Of a stretch of DNA of 64,000 nucleotides, positions 25,560 to 33,802 are shown in pieces. Below the pieces are notes generated by a model. It saw only the letters and a list, made by a program, of their open reading frames with translations. It did no database searches and was not told the origin of the DNA. Numbering within the stretch: the stretch's first letter is position 1; every line of letters begins with the position of its first letter. The translations under genes were made by a program, and so were the position numbers. The stretch is taken from NCBI RefSeq assembly GCF_002218195.1, contig NZ_CP022336.1, positions 2,165,001-2,229,000 on the forward strand, in the 5' to 3' direction. Source of the stretch: Sphingorhabdus sp. SMR4y (GTDB taxonomy: Bacteria; Pseudomonadota; Alphaproteobacteria; Sphingomonadales; Sphingomonadaceae).

Positions 25560-26425
25560 TGCAGGAAGAACGCATGGACTGGCCGGATGGCGCGAAAATG
25601 GCGCTGAGCATCGTCGTCAATGTCGAGGAAGGCAGCGAGATGACGGTCGCGCGCGGCGATCGCGGCATGGAGCCGGTGGATGAACTGGGCATCCATATCA
25701 AGTCGCCGATCCGCAACTATGGCAACGAGAGCAATTATCTCTACGGCATCAAGGCCGGGGCGCCGCGGATCGTGAAACTGCTCCGCGACTATGACATCAT
25801 GGCGAGCTGGACGGTGGCGGCAATGAGCCTCGAAAACCATCCTGAGATCGCGCAGGCGATTGCCGACCTGGGCCATGAACCGGTCAGCCACGGCTATCGC
25901 TGGGTGCACCAGTTCAAGATGGACGAAGACAAGGAACGGGAGTTCATTCGCAAGGCTGTCAGCTCAATCGAGAAAACCGTCGGCGTGCGCCCCTATGGCT
26001 GGCTGTCACGCTATTTTCACACCGACAATACGCGGCGCCTGCTGATCGAGGAGGGCTTCGCCTATCATATGGATGACTATTCGGGCGACATTCCCTTCTG
26101 GGACAAGCAGACCGTGCCGGCCAAGCCGCTGGCCATCGTGCCCTATCAGCTCGACAGCAATGACATGAAAATGTGGACCGATCCGGCGATGACGCCGCAG
26201 CAATGGCTGGATTATGCCAAGCATAATTTCGACCAGATCTACCGCGAGGGCGAAGAAGGCCATCCCAAGATGATGTCGCTCGGCCTGCATCTGCGGATCA
26301 TCGGGCGGCCCGGCCGCATCTGGGCATTCGAGGAATTTCTCAAGCATGTCCGCTCGAAAAAGGATGTCTGGGTGACCAGCCGGCACCAGATTGCCCGGCA
26401 TCTGGCAAAGGTGGATCCGGCATGA
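25559..26425 (+). CDS. polysaccharide-deacetylase-fold hydrolase (PuuE/cyclic imidase-like)
   Basis: A 288-residue NodB-fold protein of the type that includes PuuE allantoinase and cyclic-imide hydrolases rather than chitin deacetylases. It has no signal peptide, starts directly with the beta-strand LSIVVNVEEG, and carries the metal-site pattern HEPVSHGYRWVH near residues 101-112, with HTDNTRRLLIEEGF following. The usual first Asp pair of true polysaccharide deacetylases is replaced by NVEEG, as in the PuuE-like branch. A cytoplasmic hydrolysis of an amide, imide or related C-N bond is plausible and fits the amidase three genes upstream; this is an inference. Confidence 0.83.
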   Translation: MQEERMDWPDGAKMALSIVVNVEEGSEMTVARGDRGMEPVDELGIHIKSPIRNYGNESNYLYGIKAGAPRIVKLLRDYDIMASWTVAAMSLENHPEIAQAIADLGHEPVSHGYRWVHQFKMDEDKEREFIRKAVSSIEKTVGVRPYGWLSRYFHTDNTRRLLIEEGFAYHMDDYSGDIPFWDKQTVPAKPLAIVPYQLDSNDMKMWTDPAMTPQQWLDYAKHNFDQIYREGEEGHPKMMSLGLHLRIIGRPGRIWAFEEFLKHVRSKKDVWVTSRHQIARHLAKVDPA

Positions 26426-27186
26426 CCCTGCGGCTCGAGAAAGAGGGCAAGATCGCGCACCTGCTGATTGATCGTCCGGAGAAGCGCAATGCCTTCACGC
26501 AGCAGATGTGGGAATTGTTCCCGGACCTGCTCGCCGATGCGATGGCGGACGAATCCATCCGTCTTCTGGCCGTCCATGCCAGCAGCAGGGACAGCGCCTT
26601 TTGCGCTGGCGCAGATATCGGGGAATTCAGTACCGGGTCGAGCGACCCGGTCTGGCGCGCAAAAAATCAGGCTGCGATCGGCAAGGTCCAGCATGACCTG
26701 GCGCAGGCCCCGAAGCCAACCCTTGCGGTGATTGACGGAGATTGTATCGGTGGCGGTTGCGGCATCGCCCTGGCCTGCGATCTGCGCATCGCCGGTCCGG
26801 CGGCCCGATTTGGCATCACGCCGGCAAAACTCGGACTCGTCTATCCGCTGCACGACACGAAATTGCTGGTCGACGCAGTCGGGCCATCGCAGGCGAAACG
26901 GATATTGTTCACCGGCCAGATCCTGCCCGCCGAAGAGGCGCTGCGGATCGGACTGATTACCGTACTTGCCGATGATCCCTATGCCGAGGCCATGGCGACG
27001 GCCGAGACAATGGCGTCGGTGTCCTCGCACAGCCAGCGGATGAGCAAGCGTGTCATCCGGCGCATATTGGAAGGACAGGCCGACGATGATGCCGAATCGG
27101 AAGCGCTGTTCAACGCCGCGTTCGACAGCGATGATTTCAAGGAAGGCGTGAGCGCGTTTCTCGAAAAGAGAAAACCGGAGTTTTGA
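26422..27186 (+). CDS. enoyl-CoA hydratase/isomerase
   Basis: A 254-residue crotonase-fold protein. The oxyanion-hole region SAFCAGADIGEF is near residues 58-70, and the second signature CIGGGCGIALACDLRIAGPAARFGITPAKLGLVYP near 108-142 contains one Gly/Asp pattern but no pair of Glu at both usual hydratase positions. It might therefore be an isomerase, hydrolase or decarboxylase of the family instead of a plain hydratase. It overlaps the deacetylase-like gene by 4 bases. In context it acts on an acyl-CoA made by the PaaK-like ligase of the same operon. Confidence 0.87.
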   Translation: MTLRLEKEGKIAHLLIDRPEKRNAFTQQMWELFPDLLADAMADESIRLLAVHASSRDSAFCAGADIGEFSTGSSDPVWRAKNQAAIGKVQHDLAQAPKPTLAVIDGDCIGGGCGIALACDLRIAGPAARFGITPAKLGLVYPLHDTKLLVDAVGPSQAKRILFTGQILPAEEALRIGLITVLADDPYAEAMATAETMASVSSHSQRMSKRVIRRILEGQADDDAESEALFNAAFDSDDFKEGVSAFLEKRKPEF

Positions 27187-27187
27187 T

Positions 27188-28090
27188 ATGACCCACGATC
27201 TGCAACATGGCGCGATACTGGGCGGCGTGGCCGTTGTGCCCGATCTGCAAGCGGCGCTGCACGACTATCGCGATATCCTCGGCATGACGCTTGTCGAACA
27301 GGGGCCGTTGTCCGCCACTCTGGCGGACAGCTGGGGCTGCCCGAACAGCGCCGGCGCGCCCATGGCGATAGTGCAGCCGGCCAGCGGGGCCGATTGCCAT
27401 ATCCGGCTTGTCGAACAGCCCGGTCATCCCGGATTCAAACCGACAACCACCTACGGCTGGGCGGCCTTCGAACTGACCGTGCAGGACGTGTTCGGCTGGC
27501 CGGACCGTCTCGAGGGCAGCGGCTTTGATATTGTCGGGCCGCCGAAGGAACTGGCGGGACTGCCCTATTTTGTGCCGATGCAGGTGCTGGGGACCGGACA
27601 GGAGATGGTCTATCTCAACGAGGTCCGGGACAATACGCCCTCGTCCGATCTGCCGCAGGCTCAATGCCTGACCGATCATATTTTCATCGTCATTCTGGCG
27701 ACCCCGGATCGGGCCGCGACCGTGCAATGGTATTGCGACAATCTCGATCTGACCGAGGGCGATACCTATACGCTTGCCTACAGCATGATAAACGACGCCT
27801 TCGGAAAGCCGGCAGACACATTGTCCGACCTGACGATGGTGCAGAAAGATCGATTGCCGATTGTCGAGGTCGACGACTATCCCGCCGAAGCAACAGCGCG
27901 CCTCCACCACGACGGCATGTTGCCACCGGGCAATGCGCTGGTGAGTCTGGCCGTCGATAATCTCGACAAGATTACGGTCGACTGGATCAGCCCGCCGCGC
28001 ACCTCCACCGCTGCGCCCTATAACGGACGCCGTTCAGCCACGACCATCGGCCCCGCCGGCGAATTGCTGGAGCTGATCGAGATCGGCTAG
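27188..28090 (+). CDS. VOC (glyoxalase/bleomycin-resistance) superfamily protein, two-domain
   Basis: A 300-residue protein with two vicinal-oxygen-chelate modules. The first begins HGAILGGVAVVPDLQAALHDYRDILGM and the second begins around residue 158 with DHIFIVILATPDRAATVQWYCDNLDL. The superfamily includes glyoxalases, epimerases and ring-cleaving dioxygenases. Candidate metal ligands (His near the start of each module, Glu near the C-terminus, LLELIEIG) are present but not certain. It ends the nine-gene operon, converging on the AhpD-like gene with 6 bases between stops. Two further VOC proteins are coded in the opposite operon. Confidence 0.82.
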   Translation: MTHDLQHGAILGGVAVVPDLQAALHDYRDILGMTLVEQGPLSATLADSWGCPNSAGAPMAIVQPASGADCHIRLVEQPGHPGFKPTTTYGWAAFELTVQDVFGWPDRLEGSGFDIVGPPKELAGLPYFVPMQVLGTGQEMVYLNEVRDNTPSSDLPQAQCLTDHIFIVILATPDRAATVQWYCDNLDLTEGDTYTLAYSMINDAFGKPADTLSDLTMVQKDRLPIVEVDDYPAEATARLHHDGMLPPGNALVSLAVDNLDKITVDWISPPRTSTAAPYNGRRSATTIGPAGELLELIEIG

Positions 28091-28096
28091 CAGCGA

Positions 28097-28693
28097 TCAT
28101 GTGCTGCGATGCGCGCCGGGTTGCCACTGGTCGGTGCGGAACAAGGCGCTGGCGGATTCGAAAGGCTTGTCCTCGAGGCCGGTCACCAGCGTATCGTTCC
28201 AGCGGTTGAGAAACCCGAACATGCCGATCACCGCCATGATCTCCGTCTTTTGCCGTTCGTCATAATGCGCATCCAGTACCAGAAAATGGTCGTCGGTCGC
28301 GGCATTGGGTACCTGTCCGGCAGCAAAGGCCAGATCCAGCGCGGCGCGTTCTGCGTCGCTGAACAGATCGCTGGTCTGATACTCCCAGACGGCTTGCACC
28401 TTGGCCTCGTCGACGCCGACATCCCGAGCACCAAGCGTGCTATGCGCCATGCAATAGCGGCAGCCGGCAGCCGCGCTCACAACAGCCCCGATCATACGCT
28501 TGAGACCGTTGTCAATTGCGCTATCACCATAGATGACCGAGACCAGACCGCGAAAGGCAAGCAGCAGCTCCGGCCAGTGGGCCATGGTCATCACCGAATT
28601 GGGCACATAGCCCATCAGATTTTCCGAGAAGTTCAGGGCCGCGAGTGTTTCCTCGGGAAGCTCTGCCTTCGACAGGGGCTTGATACGGGTCAT
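28097..28693 (-). CDS. AhpD/carboxymuconolactone-decarboxylase-like protein with CxxC
   Basis: A 198-residue protein. The ATG at 28693 (MTRIKPLSK) is chosen; a longer frame without a ribosome binding site runs on into the YciI gene. The family signature is CRYCMAHS (CxxCxxxH) in the middle helix pair, as in AhpD-like and peroxidase-related alkylhydroperoxidases, where the two Cys are redox active. It is the last gene of the eight-gene operon 33525-28097. It might remove peroxide or superoxide produced by the island's flavin oxidases, or act as a decarboxylase. The two possibilities cannot be separated by eye. Confidence 0.85.
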   Translation of the reverse strand: MTRIKPLSKAELPEETLAALNFSENLMGYVPNSVMTMAHWPELLLAFRGLVSVIYGDSAIDNGLKRMIGAVVSAAAGCRYCMAHSTLGARDVGVDEAKVQAVWEYQTSDLFSDAERAALDLAFAAGQVPNAATDDHFLVLDAHYDERQKTEIMAVIGMFGFLNRWNDTLVTGLEDKPFESASALFRTDQWQPGAHRST

Positions 28694-28727
28694 GCTTGCT
28701 TGCCTTTGCTTCCGGTCCGGGCCGGTT

Positions 28728-29030
28728 CTACCAGATTTTGCCACCGATCCAGTCGCCTGCCGCCGGAATGAATTCCGTGATCCGGATATCGGCCCAGATG
28801 CCGGCGGCATAATAGGGATCGGCTTCCGGATATTTGCGCGCTTCGGCCGCCGATTCCGCTTTCACGACCAGCATCGAGCCGACCGTCTCGCCCTGCTCGT
28901 CGAGCAGCGGACCGGCGACATAGAAATGCTCCATCATTTTTTCCATATGGGCAAAATGGGCCGGCCGCGCATCGATCCTTTTCTGCGCGGTATCGGGATT
29001 GTCGGTGCAATAAATGGCGAAAGTTTTCAT
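28728..29030 (-). CDS. YciI-family small protein
   Basis: A 100-residue protein of the YCII-related family: MKTFAIYCTDN at the start, R..AHFAHMEKM, then HFYVAGPLLDEQGETVGSMLVVKAES and the DPYYAAGIWADIRITEF signature with conserved Asp and Phe near the end. The family adopts a dimeric ferredoxin-like fold. Some members work as dehydrochlorinases or muconolactone-type enzymes, but most are uncharacterised. It overlaps the alpha/beta hydrolase by 4 bases. It is one of several small ferredoxin-fold proteins in the island that may catalyse isomerisation or tautomerisation steps. Confidence 0.85.
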   Translation of the reverse strand: MKTFAIYCTDNPDTAQKRIDARPAHFAHMEKMMEHFYVAGPLLDEQGETVGSMLVVKAESAAEARKYPEADPYYAAGIWADIRITEFIPAAGDWIGGKIW

Positions 29031-29833
29031 CGAATATCCTCATCCAGGAAGTGGAGTATTTCTGTTGCCGTTTTTTCCGCCGCCTCGTCAAGCACGGCAC
29101 GCTTGATGTCGAGCCTTTCGACAAGCCGGGCGGATGGTATCAGGCTGGCGGCGCGGCGGGTGGCTTCGAGCAAGCCGGACTGCGTCGCCAGGATCAGCGC
29201 GGGCCGGGACAGCAGGGGCAAACGTCCTTCCACATCATAAGTGAAGGCGGCGTGGAAAGCGGCATTCATCGCCGCCCCGTGGCGCAATTGTTCGGTGAAC
29301 ATTTCGAAACTGCGGTCAATGCCCTGACTGTCCACCCGCTTGGTCATCCCGAGATCCCAGGGCTTTTCCAGACAGCGGAGATCGGCGGTAATTGCAAAAC
29401 GGCCGGCGACGGCGGGCTGCAACCGCGCGCGCGCTTGCGGATCGAAAGCGGGAACATCGATCAGCACCAGACTGCGGACCCGGCCGCTGTTTTCAGCCGC
29501 CATTTCGGCGGCCACCAGATTGCCGCTGTGGAAACCCATGATGTCGACCGGCGCCGTACCGGACAGATCCTCCATCACCGCTTCCATAGCCTCTGCATAG
29601 TCGGCAATTCCCGGATCCGGCCGGAACCGGTCCGACCCGCCGTGGCCGGGAAAATCAGGTGCGATCACGCGGCGTCCCGAGGCGAGAAACGGCATGATGG
29701 TGGTAAAGGCCAGGCCGCTGAACGGCGCCGGGTGCAAACAATAGAGATCGGGCCGCGTCACCTTTTGTTCCGGCACCAGCATCCGCCAGTGAAGCTGACC
29801 GAACGGGCCGTCGGAATAGCCTTTGCCGATCAT
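29027..29833 (-). CDS. alpha/beta hydrolase
   Basis: A 268-residue alpha/beta-hydrolase-fold protein. The oxyanion region LHPAPFSG is near 33-40 and DFPGHGGSD at 60-68. The nucleophile elbow is GFHSGN at 100-105 with Ser103; the usual last Gly of GxSxG is Asn here. The family hydrolyses esters, C-C bonds (as in meta-cleavage products) or halides. A catalytic His is not easily assigned, because the C-terminal part is short of conserved His-Gly patterns. It overlaps both its operon neighbours by 4 bases. It would suit hydrolysis of an ester or ring-cleavage product of the substrate. Confidence 0.85.
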   Translation of the reverse strand: MIGKGYSDGPFGQLHWRMLVPEQKVTRPDLYCLHPAPFSGLAFTTIMPFLASGRRVIAPDFPGHGGSDRFRPDPGIADYAEAMEAVMEDLSGTAPVDIMGFHSGNLVAAEMAAENSGRVRSLVLIDVPAFDPQARARLQPAVAGRFAITADLRCLEKPWDLGMTKRVDSQGIDRSFEMFTEQLRHGAAMNAAFHAAFTYDVEGRLPLLSRPALILATQSGLLEATRRAASLIPSARLVERLDIKRAVLDEAAEKTATEILHFLDEDIR

Positions 29834-31206
29834 CCTGCACCATCCCCCAGCCGTTCCATCTGGGCGCGGTAGAGGCGCCGGGTCAGCGGCATCATCAGAA
29901 ACGGAATGATACCGAAAATAAATGGCACGGCAGCGACGGCAAAGCGGATATTATCCTCGCCGAAAACACTGCTCGACAATTCACCGACGACAATCGGTCC
30001 CAGCGAACCGAACCAACTGATCGAGAGATAATAAATGGCGACAATCTGCCCGCGCACCTGTGCCGGGGTGATCACCAGCAGGGCCGTTACCCCGATTGCG
30101 GATACGATACCGATGCCGACGGTATTGATGCACAGGATCGCGAACGCCAGCTCGGCGGTCGGCATGAACAGCGGAAGCGAGGCGGTCGGCACCATGATCA
30201 GAAAACCGATGAACAGCAATCGCAGGGCGGCATCCTTCACGCCCTTGCGGGTCCACCAGTCGGAAATCGTGCCCATCAGAAGCATGTTGGCGGGGCCGAT
30301 AACGAGCAAGGCAACGCCGTTGACGAACGCATATTTCTGCGGTGACCAGCCCCAGGTTCTTTCGAAGGTCGGCGCCAGAAATCCCTGACTGTAGGCAATG
30401 GTGGTCATCGTGCCGATCAACAGCAGGAAACCGAGATAGAGAAGCCGGTTGCGCCAGATATATCGGAGCGCGTCACCAAAGCCGCTACCGCTGATCACGT
30501 CGGCGGCAGCAGCGGCCGGGCGCCGCGCGGGTTCTTTCATCAGCAGGAAGAACAGCGCAAACACCAGACCGGGCAGGCCGACCAGAATCAGGGTGAAGCG
30601 CCAGGGCGACAAGGCACCGAAGAACGGCAGCGACTGCGTTCCGCCCGAGGCCGTCCATGCGATGATCGCACCGCTGAGCAGGGACGCCAGGCCGGCGCCG
30701 ATCGGCAGGGCCGAGGAATAGAAGGCAATCGGCTTGCCGCGTTTCTCCGCCGGAAAACTGTCGCCGATCATCGAGAATGTCGCCGGGCTCAGGGTCGCTT
30801 CGCCGACACCGACGCCCATGCGGGCGGCAAACAGTTGCGCGAAATTCTTGGCCGTGCCGGTGGCCACGGTCGCAATCGACCAGAGGCCAACGCCGATCGA
30901 CACGATCCAGATACGCTTGCCGCGGTCGATCAGCCATCCCATGAATATGCCGACGAAACCGTAGACCAGCGTGAAGGCACTGAGCAGCCAGCCGATGGAG
31001 CGGTCGGACAGACCGAATTCCGCTTTGATCGGCTCGATCAGCAGGCCGAGAATATAGCGGTCTACAAAGCTAAAAATATAGGCGATGGTGAGCATGACGA
31101 CGAGGAACCAGCCCGCGGCGGAGCTGGGATAGGGCTTCGCTGGCGGTGGTCCGGTGTCTTCCGATCCCGGAAGCACAGCGCCGGGCGCCGCATCGCCACG
31201 CATCAC
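29830..31206 (-). CDS. MFS transporter (sphingolipid/hexuronate transporter-like)
   Basis: A 458-residue major facilitator superfamily protein with twelve hydrophobic segments. Loop 2-3 carries GWLIDRGKRIWIV and the first helix region FSFVDRYILGLLIEPIKAEFGLSD is typical of the Spns/acid-transporter branch common in sphingomonads. An N-terminal extension of about 30 polar residues precedes helix 1. It is inside the operon 33525-28097, overlapping the VOC gene before it and the hydrolase after it. It is a second inner-membrane carrier for the island, perhaps for a different intermediate than the MFS at 7772-9064. Confidence 0.9.
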   Translation of the reverse strand: MMRGDAAPGAVLPGSEDTGPPPAKPYPSSAAGWFLVVMLTIAYIFSFVDRYILGLLIEPIKAEFGLSDRSIGWLLSAFTLVYGFVGIFMGWLIDRGKRIWIVSIGVGLWSIATVATGTAKNFAQLFAARMGVGVGEATLSPATFSMIGDSFPAEKRGKPIAFYSSALPIGAGLASLLSGAIIAWTASGGTQSLPFFGALSPWRFTLILVGLPGLVFALFFLLMKEPARRPAAAAADVISGSGFGDALRYIWRNRLLYLGFLLLIGTMTTIAYSQGFLAPTFERTWGWSPQKYAFVNGVALLVIGPANMLLMGTISDWWTRKGVKDAALRLLFIGFLIMVPTASLPLFMPTAELAFAILCINTVGIGIVSAIGVTALLVITPAQVRGQIVAIYYLSISWFGSLGPIVVGELSSSVFGEDNIRFAVAAVPFIFGIIPFLMMPLTRRLYRAQMERLGDGAG

Positions 31207-31655
31207 TGCGCGTCCGGAATGCGGTAGATGACCACCAGATTGTCGTCGAAATCGACAATGCCGATCTCGCGGCCGATCCGCCCGTCATGCGTTTCCAGCC
31301 GGCCTTCTTCATATACTTTCAGACCCAGTGCAGCGCTGTCGGCCATGACCTTGTCGGGATCGGCAACATCGAGCACGATGGCGCTGCGCCGGGGATGCGG
31401 CGCCGGCTCAAGAGTGATTTTCCCGATCCCGGAAAGCGCCATGATGCGCGGCTGGCCGGGCAGCGAGAGAATGGCGAAATCCAGCTCGGCACCGTCGGGG
31501 ATTGCAAATACGGGTATCGAATAGCTCTCCGGATTGTGCCCCTTGCGGAAGGTTAGCTCGAAACCCAGCACGTCGCGATAGAAGGTCAGCGCCCTGTCGA
31601 CATCCGCGACCACGAAATTTGCGCGCTGGAACCGGACTGCCTGCTCAACGGTCAT
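31203..31655 (-). CDS. VOC superfamily protein
   Basis: A 150-residue single-module VOC protein. The start at 31655 is chosen because a GAGGAGAA site lies directly upstream; the longer open frame overlaps the reductase gene without support. It opens with RFQRANFVVADVDRALTFYRDVLGFE, the standard VOC beginning, and ends with EIGIVDFDDNLVVIYR. The Glu-type metal ligand near the C-terminus is not obvious, so metal binding is uncertain. It probably pairs with other VOC proteins of the island in an isomerase, lyase or dioxygenase step. Confidence 0.84.
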   Translation of the reverse strand: MTVEQAVRFQRANFVVADVDRALTFYRDVLGFELTFRKGHNPESYSIPVFAIPDGAELDFAILSLPGQPRIMALSGIGKITLEPAPHPRRSAIVLDVADPDKVMADSAALGLKVYEEGRLETHDGRIGREIGIVDFDDNLVVIYRIPDAQ

Positions 31656-31665
31656 ATCATTCTCC

Positions 31666-32754
31666 TCAATTCCAATGCTCCGGTTCACCGCGAACCGAAC
31701 AACATTGGATGCCGACATTCCGGCCATAATATAGATTGGCCAGCGCGCGCGGCATATTCTGGAAACCGTCCTCGATGTCCTGCACCGGTTGCAGGCGGCC
31801 ATCATCGATCCACCCGGCCAGATCGTCCATCACCCGCTCCCACTTGTGCAGATGGTTGTAGACAAAAAAGCCCTGCATCCGGCTTTCGGTCGCCCGCAAC
31901 CGGGTATAGTTGACGAGACCGAAAGGCTGCTCGCGCATATATTCGCTGATCGATCCGCACAGCACGATACGGCTGTGCATGCGGAGCCGATCAAGACAGG
32001 CTGCCAGGGTCTCGCCACCGACATTGTCAAAATAGAGATCGATGCCGCCGGGCATCAATGCGTCAAGACTCTCCTCGATATCTTCCGATTTATAGTCAAT
32101 CGCCTGCGAACAGCCATGGTCGCGGATGAAGGCGCATTTCTCCGCGCCTCCCGCCATGCCCACAACTTCGCAGCCAACGACATGGGCTGCCATCTGGCTG
32201 ACCATAGAACCGACGCCTCCGGCAGCACCGGACAGCAGCATCCGGTCGCCCTGCACCGGATCGCCACAGCCAAAAAGCCCGGCATGGGCCGACAGTCCCG
32301 TCATCCCCAGCACCCCGGATCCCAGCGCCGCCGGCAGTCCGTTTTTCGGCATTTTAAAGAATTTCTCCTGGGCGGTCATGGCCGAGACCTTGTAGGTTTG
32401 CCAGCCCAGTTGACCTTGCACCATTTCGCCTTCCTGCCAGTCGGGATGGCGCGACTTGACGATTTGCGCAACGCCGCGGCCGTGGATCACATCCCCCGGT
32501 TCGAGCGCCCGTTCACCGGCTGCACCGGTGCCCTGCATGTAGAAGCGCATGACCGGTGCGAGTCCGAGATAATGCGTTTTCAGCAGCACCTCTCCATCCC
32601 GTGGCTCGGGAATATCGGTGACCGTCCATCGAAAGTCGGACGGCACGACATTGGCCACCGGCCGCGCCGCAACGCGCCACTGGTAATTGGCGTCATCGTC
32701 TATGCGCTTGCCTGCGGACAGGGAGTCGAAAGCCTCGAGACCATCGTCACTCAC
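31666..32754 (-). CDS. NADP-dependent medium-chain reductase (prostaglandin/curcumin reductase-like)
   Basis: A 362-residue zinc-free medium-chain dehydrogenase/reductase. The nucleotide motif LSGAAGGVGSMVSQMAAHVVGCEVVGMAGG lies in the middle, and the family signature IDLYFDNVGGETLAACL follows. Members reduce the C=C bond of enones using NADPH. A paralogue of the same family is present at 54865-55869, outside the island. The gene overlaps the upstream VOC gene by one base and is separated from the next VOC gene by 10 bases. Here it is likely to reduce a double bond next to a carbonyl in a pathway intermediate. Confidence 0.9.
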   Translation of the reverse strand: MSDDGLEAFDSLSAGKRIDDDANYQWRVAARPVANVVPSDFRWTVTDIPEPRDGEVLLKTHYLGLAPVMRFYMQGTGAAGERALEPGDVIHGRGVAQIVKSRHPDWQEGEMVQGQLGWQTYKVSAMTAQEKFFKMPKNGLPAALGSGVLGMTGLSAHAGLFGCGDPVQGDRMLLSGAAGGVGSMVSQMAAHVVGCEVVGMAGGAEKCAFIRDHGCSQAIDYKSEDIEESLDALMPGGIDLYFDNVGGETLAACLDRLRMHSRIVLCGSISEYMREQPFGLVNYTRLRATESRMQGFFVYNHLHKWERVMDDLAGWIDDGRLQPVQDIEDGFQNMPRALANLYYGRNVGIQCCSVRGEPEHWN

Positions 32755-33227
32755 TAATCGTGAACCTTCACAACCTGGTTCACTTCAAAAAAATAGCCGT
32801 CCAGATCCCAGAAGGAGCAGCCGATCATATCCTTCTGTTTGCCATCAGCCCCGGTTACGGTCCACTCGCGCGGTTCGCAATGAACCCGCGAACCCAGCGT
32901 CCGCGCCCGTTCCAGCGCCCCTCTGGCATCTTCGGAAGCAACCACGAACACCGGAGCCCCGAACTTGATCTCTTCGGGCAGTTCTTCAGGCGCGTTCATT
33001 TTCGGGTCGAGCCATTCGAGCAGACCGATCATCCCGATCAGGTCATCCTCGCACTTGAGAATGATCAGCCGGGTCCGGTCGCCCTTCTTGCCTGCCGCCA
33101 ACTGGGTTCCGGTCAGGGTAAAGGGCGTATCCATCCACTTGGTCATGCCGAGCACGGTTTGATACCAGTGCGAAGCCCTATCGCCGTCACGGACCATCAG
33201 GGTGGTGCGTTTGATAATATCAGTCAT
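32754..33227 (-). CDS. VOC superfamily protein
   Basis: A 157-residue VOC protein. It begins with IIKRTTLMVRDGDRASHWYQTVLGM and ends with GCSFWDLDGYFFEVNQVV, where the Glu before VNQ is the usual C-terminal metal ligand. A central Glu/Lys-rich loop is longer than in the small glyoxalases. It overlaps the DUF1330 gene upstream by 8 bases and the reductase downstream by 1 base. Whether it is a lyase, isomerase or extradiol-type dioxygenase is not determinable from the sequence. Confidence 0.85.
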   Translation of the reverse strand: MTDIIKRTTLMVRDGDRASHWYQTVLGMTKWMDTPFTLTGTQLAAGKKGDRTRLIILKCEDDLIGMIGLLEWLDPKMNAPEELPEEIKFGAPVFVVASEDARGALERARTLGSRVHCEPREWTVTGADGKQKDMIGCSFWDLDGYFFEVNQVVKVHD

Positions 33228-33525
33228 TGATTTTCGGGCTTTCGATCAGGAGGACCTGCACTTCGGCAATATTTGCGCGAAGCTTTTTCGCCTCCTGATA
33301 TTCCGGACTATCCCAGAAAGCCTTGGCAGCGGCCTTGTCTGGCCATTCCGAAATTACCATCGACGCGCCATCACCAAAATCGCCCTCCAGCAGCTCGGCG
33401 CCCGGGCCGCGCAAGACATATTTGCCGCCGAATCTCTCGACCAAAGCCCCCGCGGCGGCACCATAGCCGCTGATAAAAGCGTGCCTGTCCTTGATATTGG
33501 CGGTGACGATCATATAGGCGGGCAT
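33220..33525 (-). CDS. DUF1330-family small protein, first gene of operon
   Basis: A 101-residue protein of the DUF1330 family: PAYMIVTANIKDRHAFISGYGAAAGALVERFGGKYVLRGPGAELLEG, then MVISEWPDKAAAKAFWDSPEYQEAKKLRA. The pattern of a ferredoxin-like dimer with a conserved Trp-Pro and SPEYQ is typical. No catalytic role is established for the family. It is the first of eight genes (33525 to 28097), with operator 33542-33553 only 16 bases upstream of its start. Confidence 0.87.
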   Translation of the reverse strand: MPAYMIVTANIKDRHAFISGYGAAAGALVERFGGKYVLRGPGAELLEGDFGDGASMVISEWPDKAAAKAFWDSPEYQEAKKLRANIAEVQVLLIESPKIND

Positions 33526-33541
33526 AAGGGTCTCCTAAAAG

Positions 33542-33553
33542 TTGTCCGGACAA
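33542..33553. promoter_or_regulatory. regulon operator copy 6, TTGTCCGGACAA
   Basis: Perfect palindrome 16 bases before the DUF1330 start at 33525, controlling the leftward eight-gene operon. Confidence 0.85.
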
Positions 33554-33718
33554 ATTAACTGCTTTGTCTGCGAATGCAATGCCTAAATGATCAGCCGAAT
33601 TCAGCCGGATCGAAGGCCCGATAATCCCCCGCGAACGACCGCTCTTGCGCAGCGGCACATCCTTTATTCCGTTGCAAAATTGATACAGTTTGTTGCCATA
33701 GATACGGAAAATAATAAT

Positions 33719-33730
33719 TTGTCTGGACAA
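33719..33730. promoter_or_regulatory. regulon operator copy 7, TTGTCTGGACAA with extended symmetry
   Basis: One change from the consensus (C to T at position 6). The surrounding bases continue the symmetry: a 26-base near-perfect palindrome runs from 33712 to 33737, with only the central pair broken. It lies 72 bases before TonB receptor 2. Confidence 0.8.
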
Positions 33731-33802
33731 ATTATTATGGCAGTGAGACTCCGGTGCTGGAGGACATGCAAATCAGCGAAGCTGGTATCAGGGAGAACTC
33801 AA

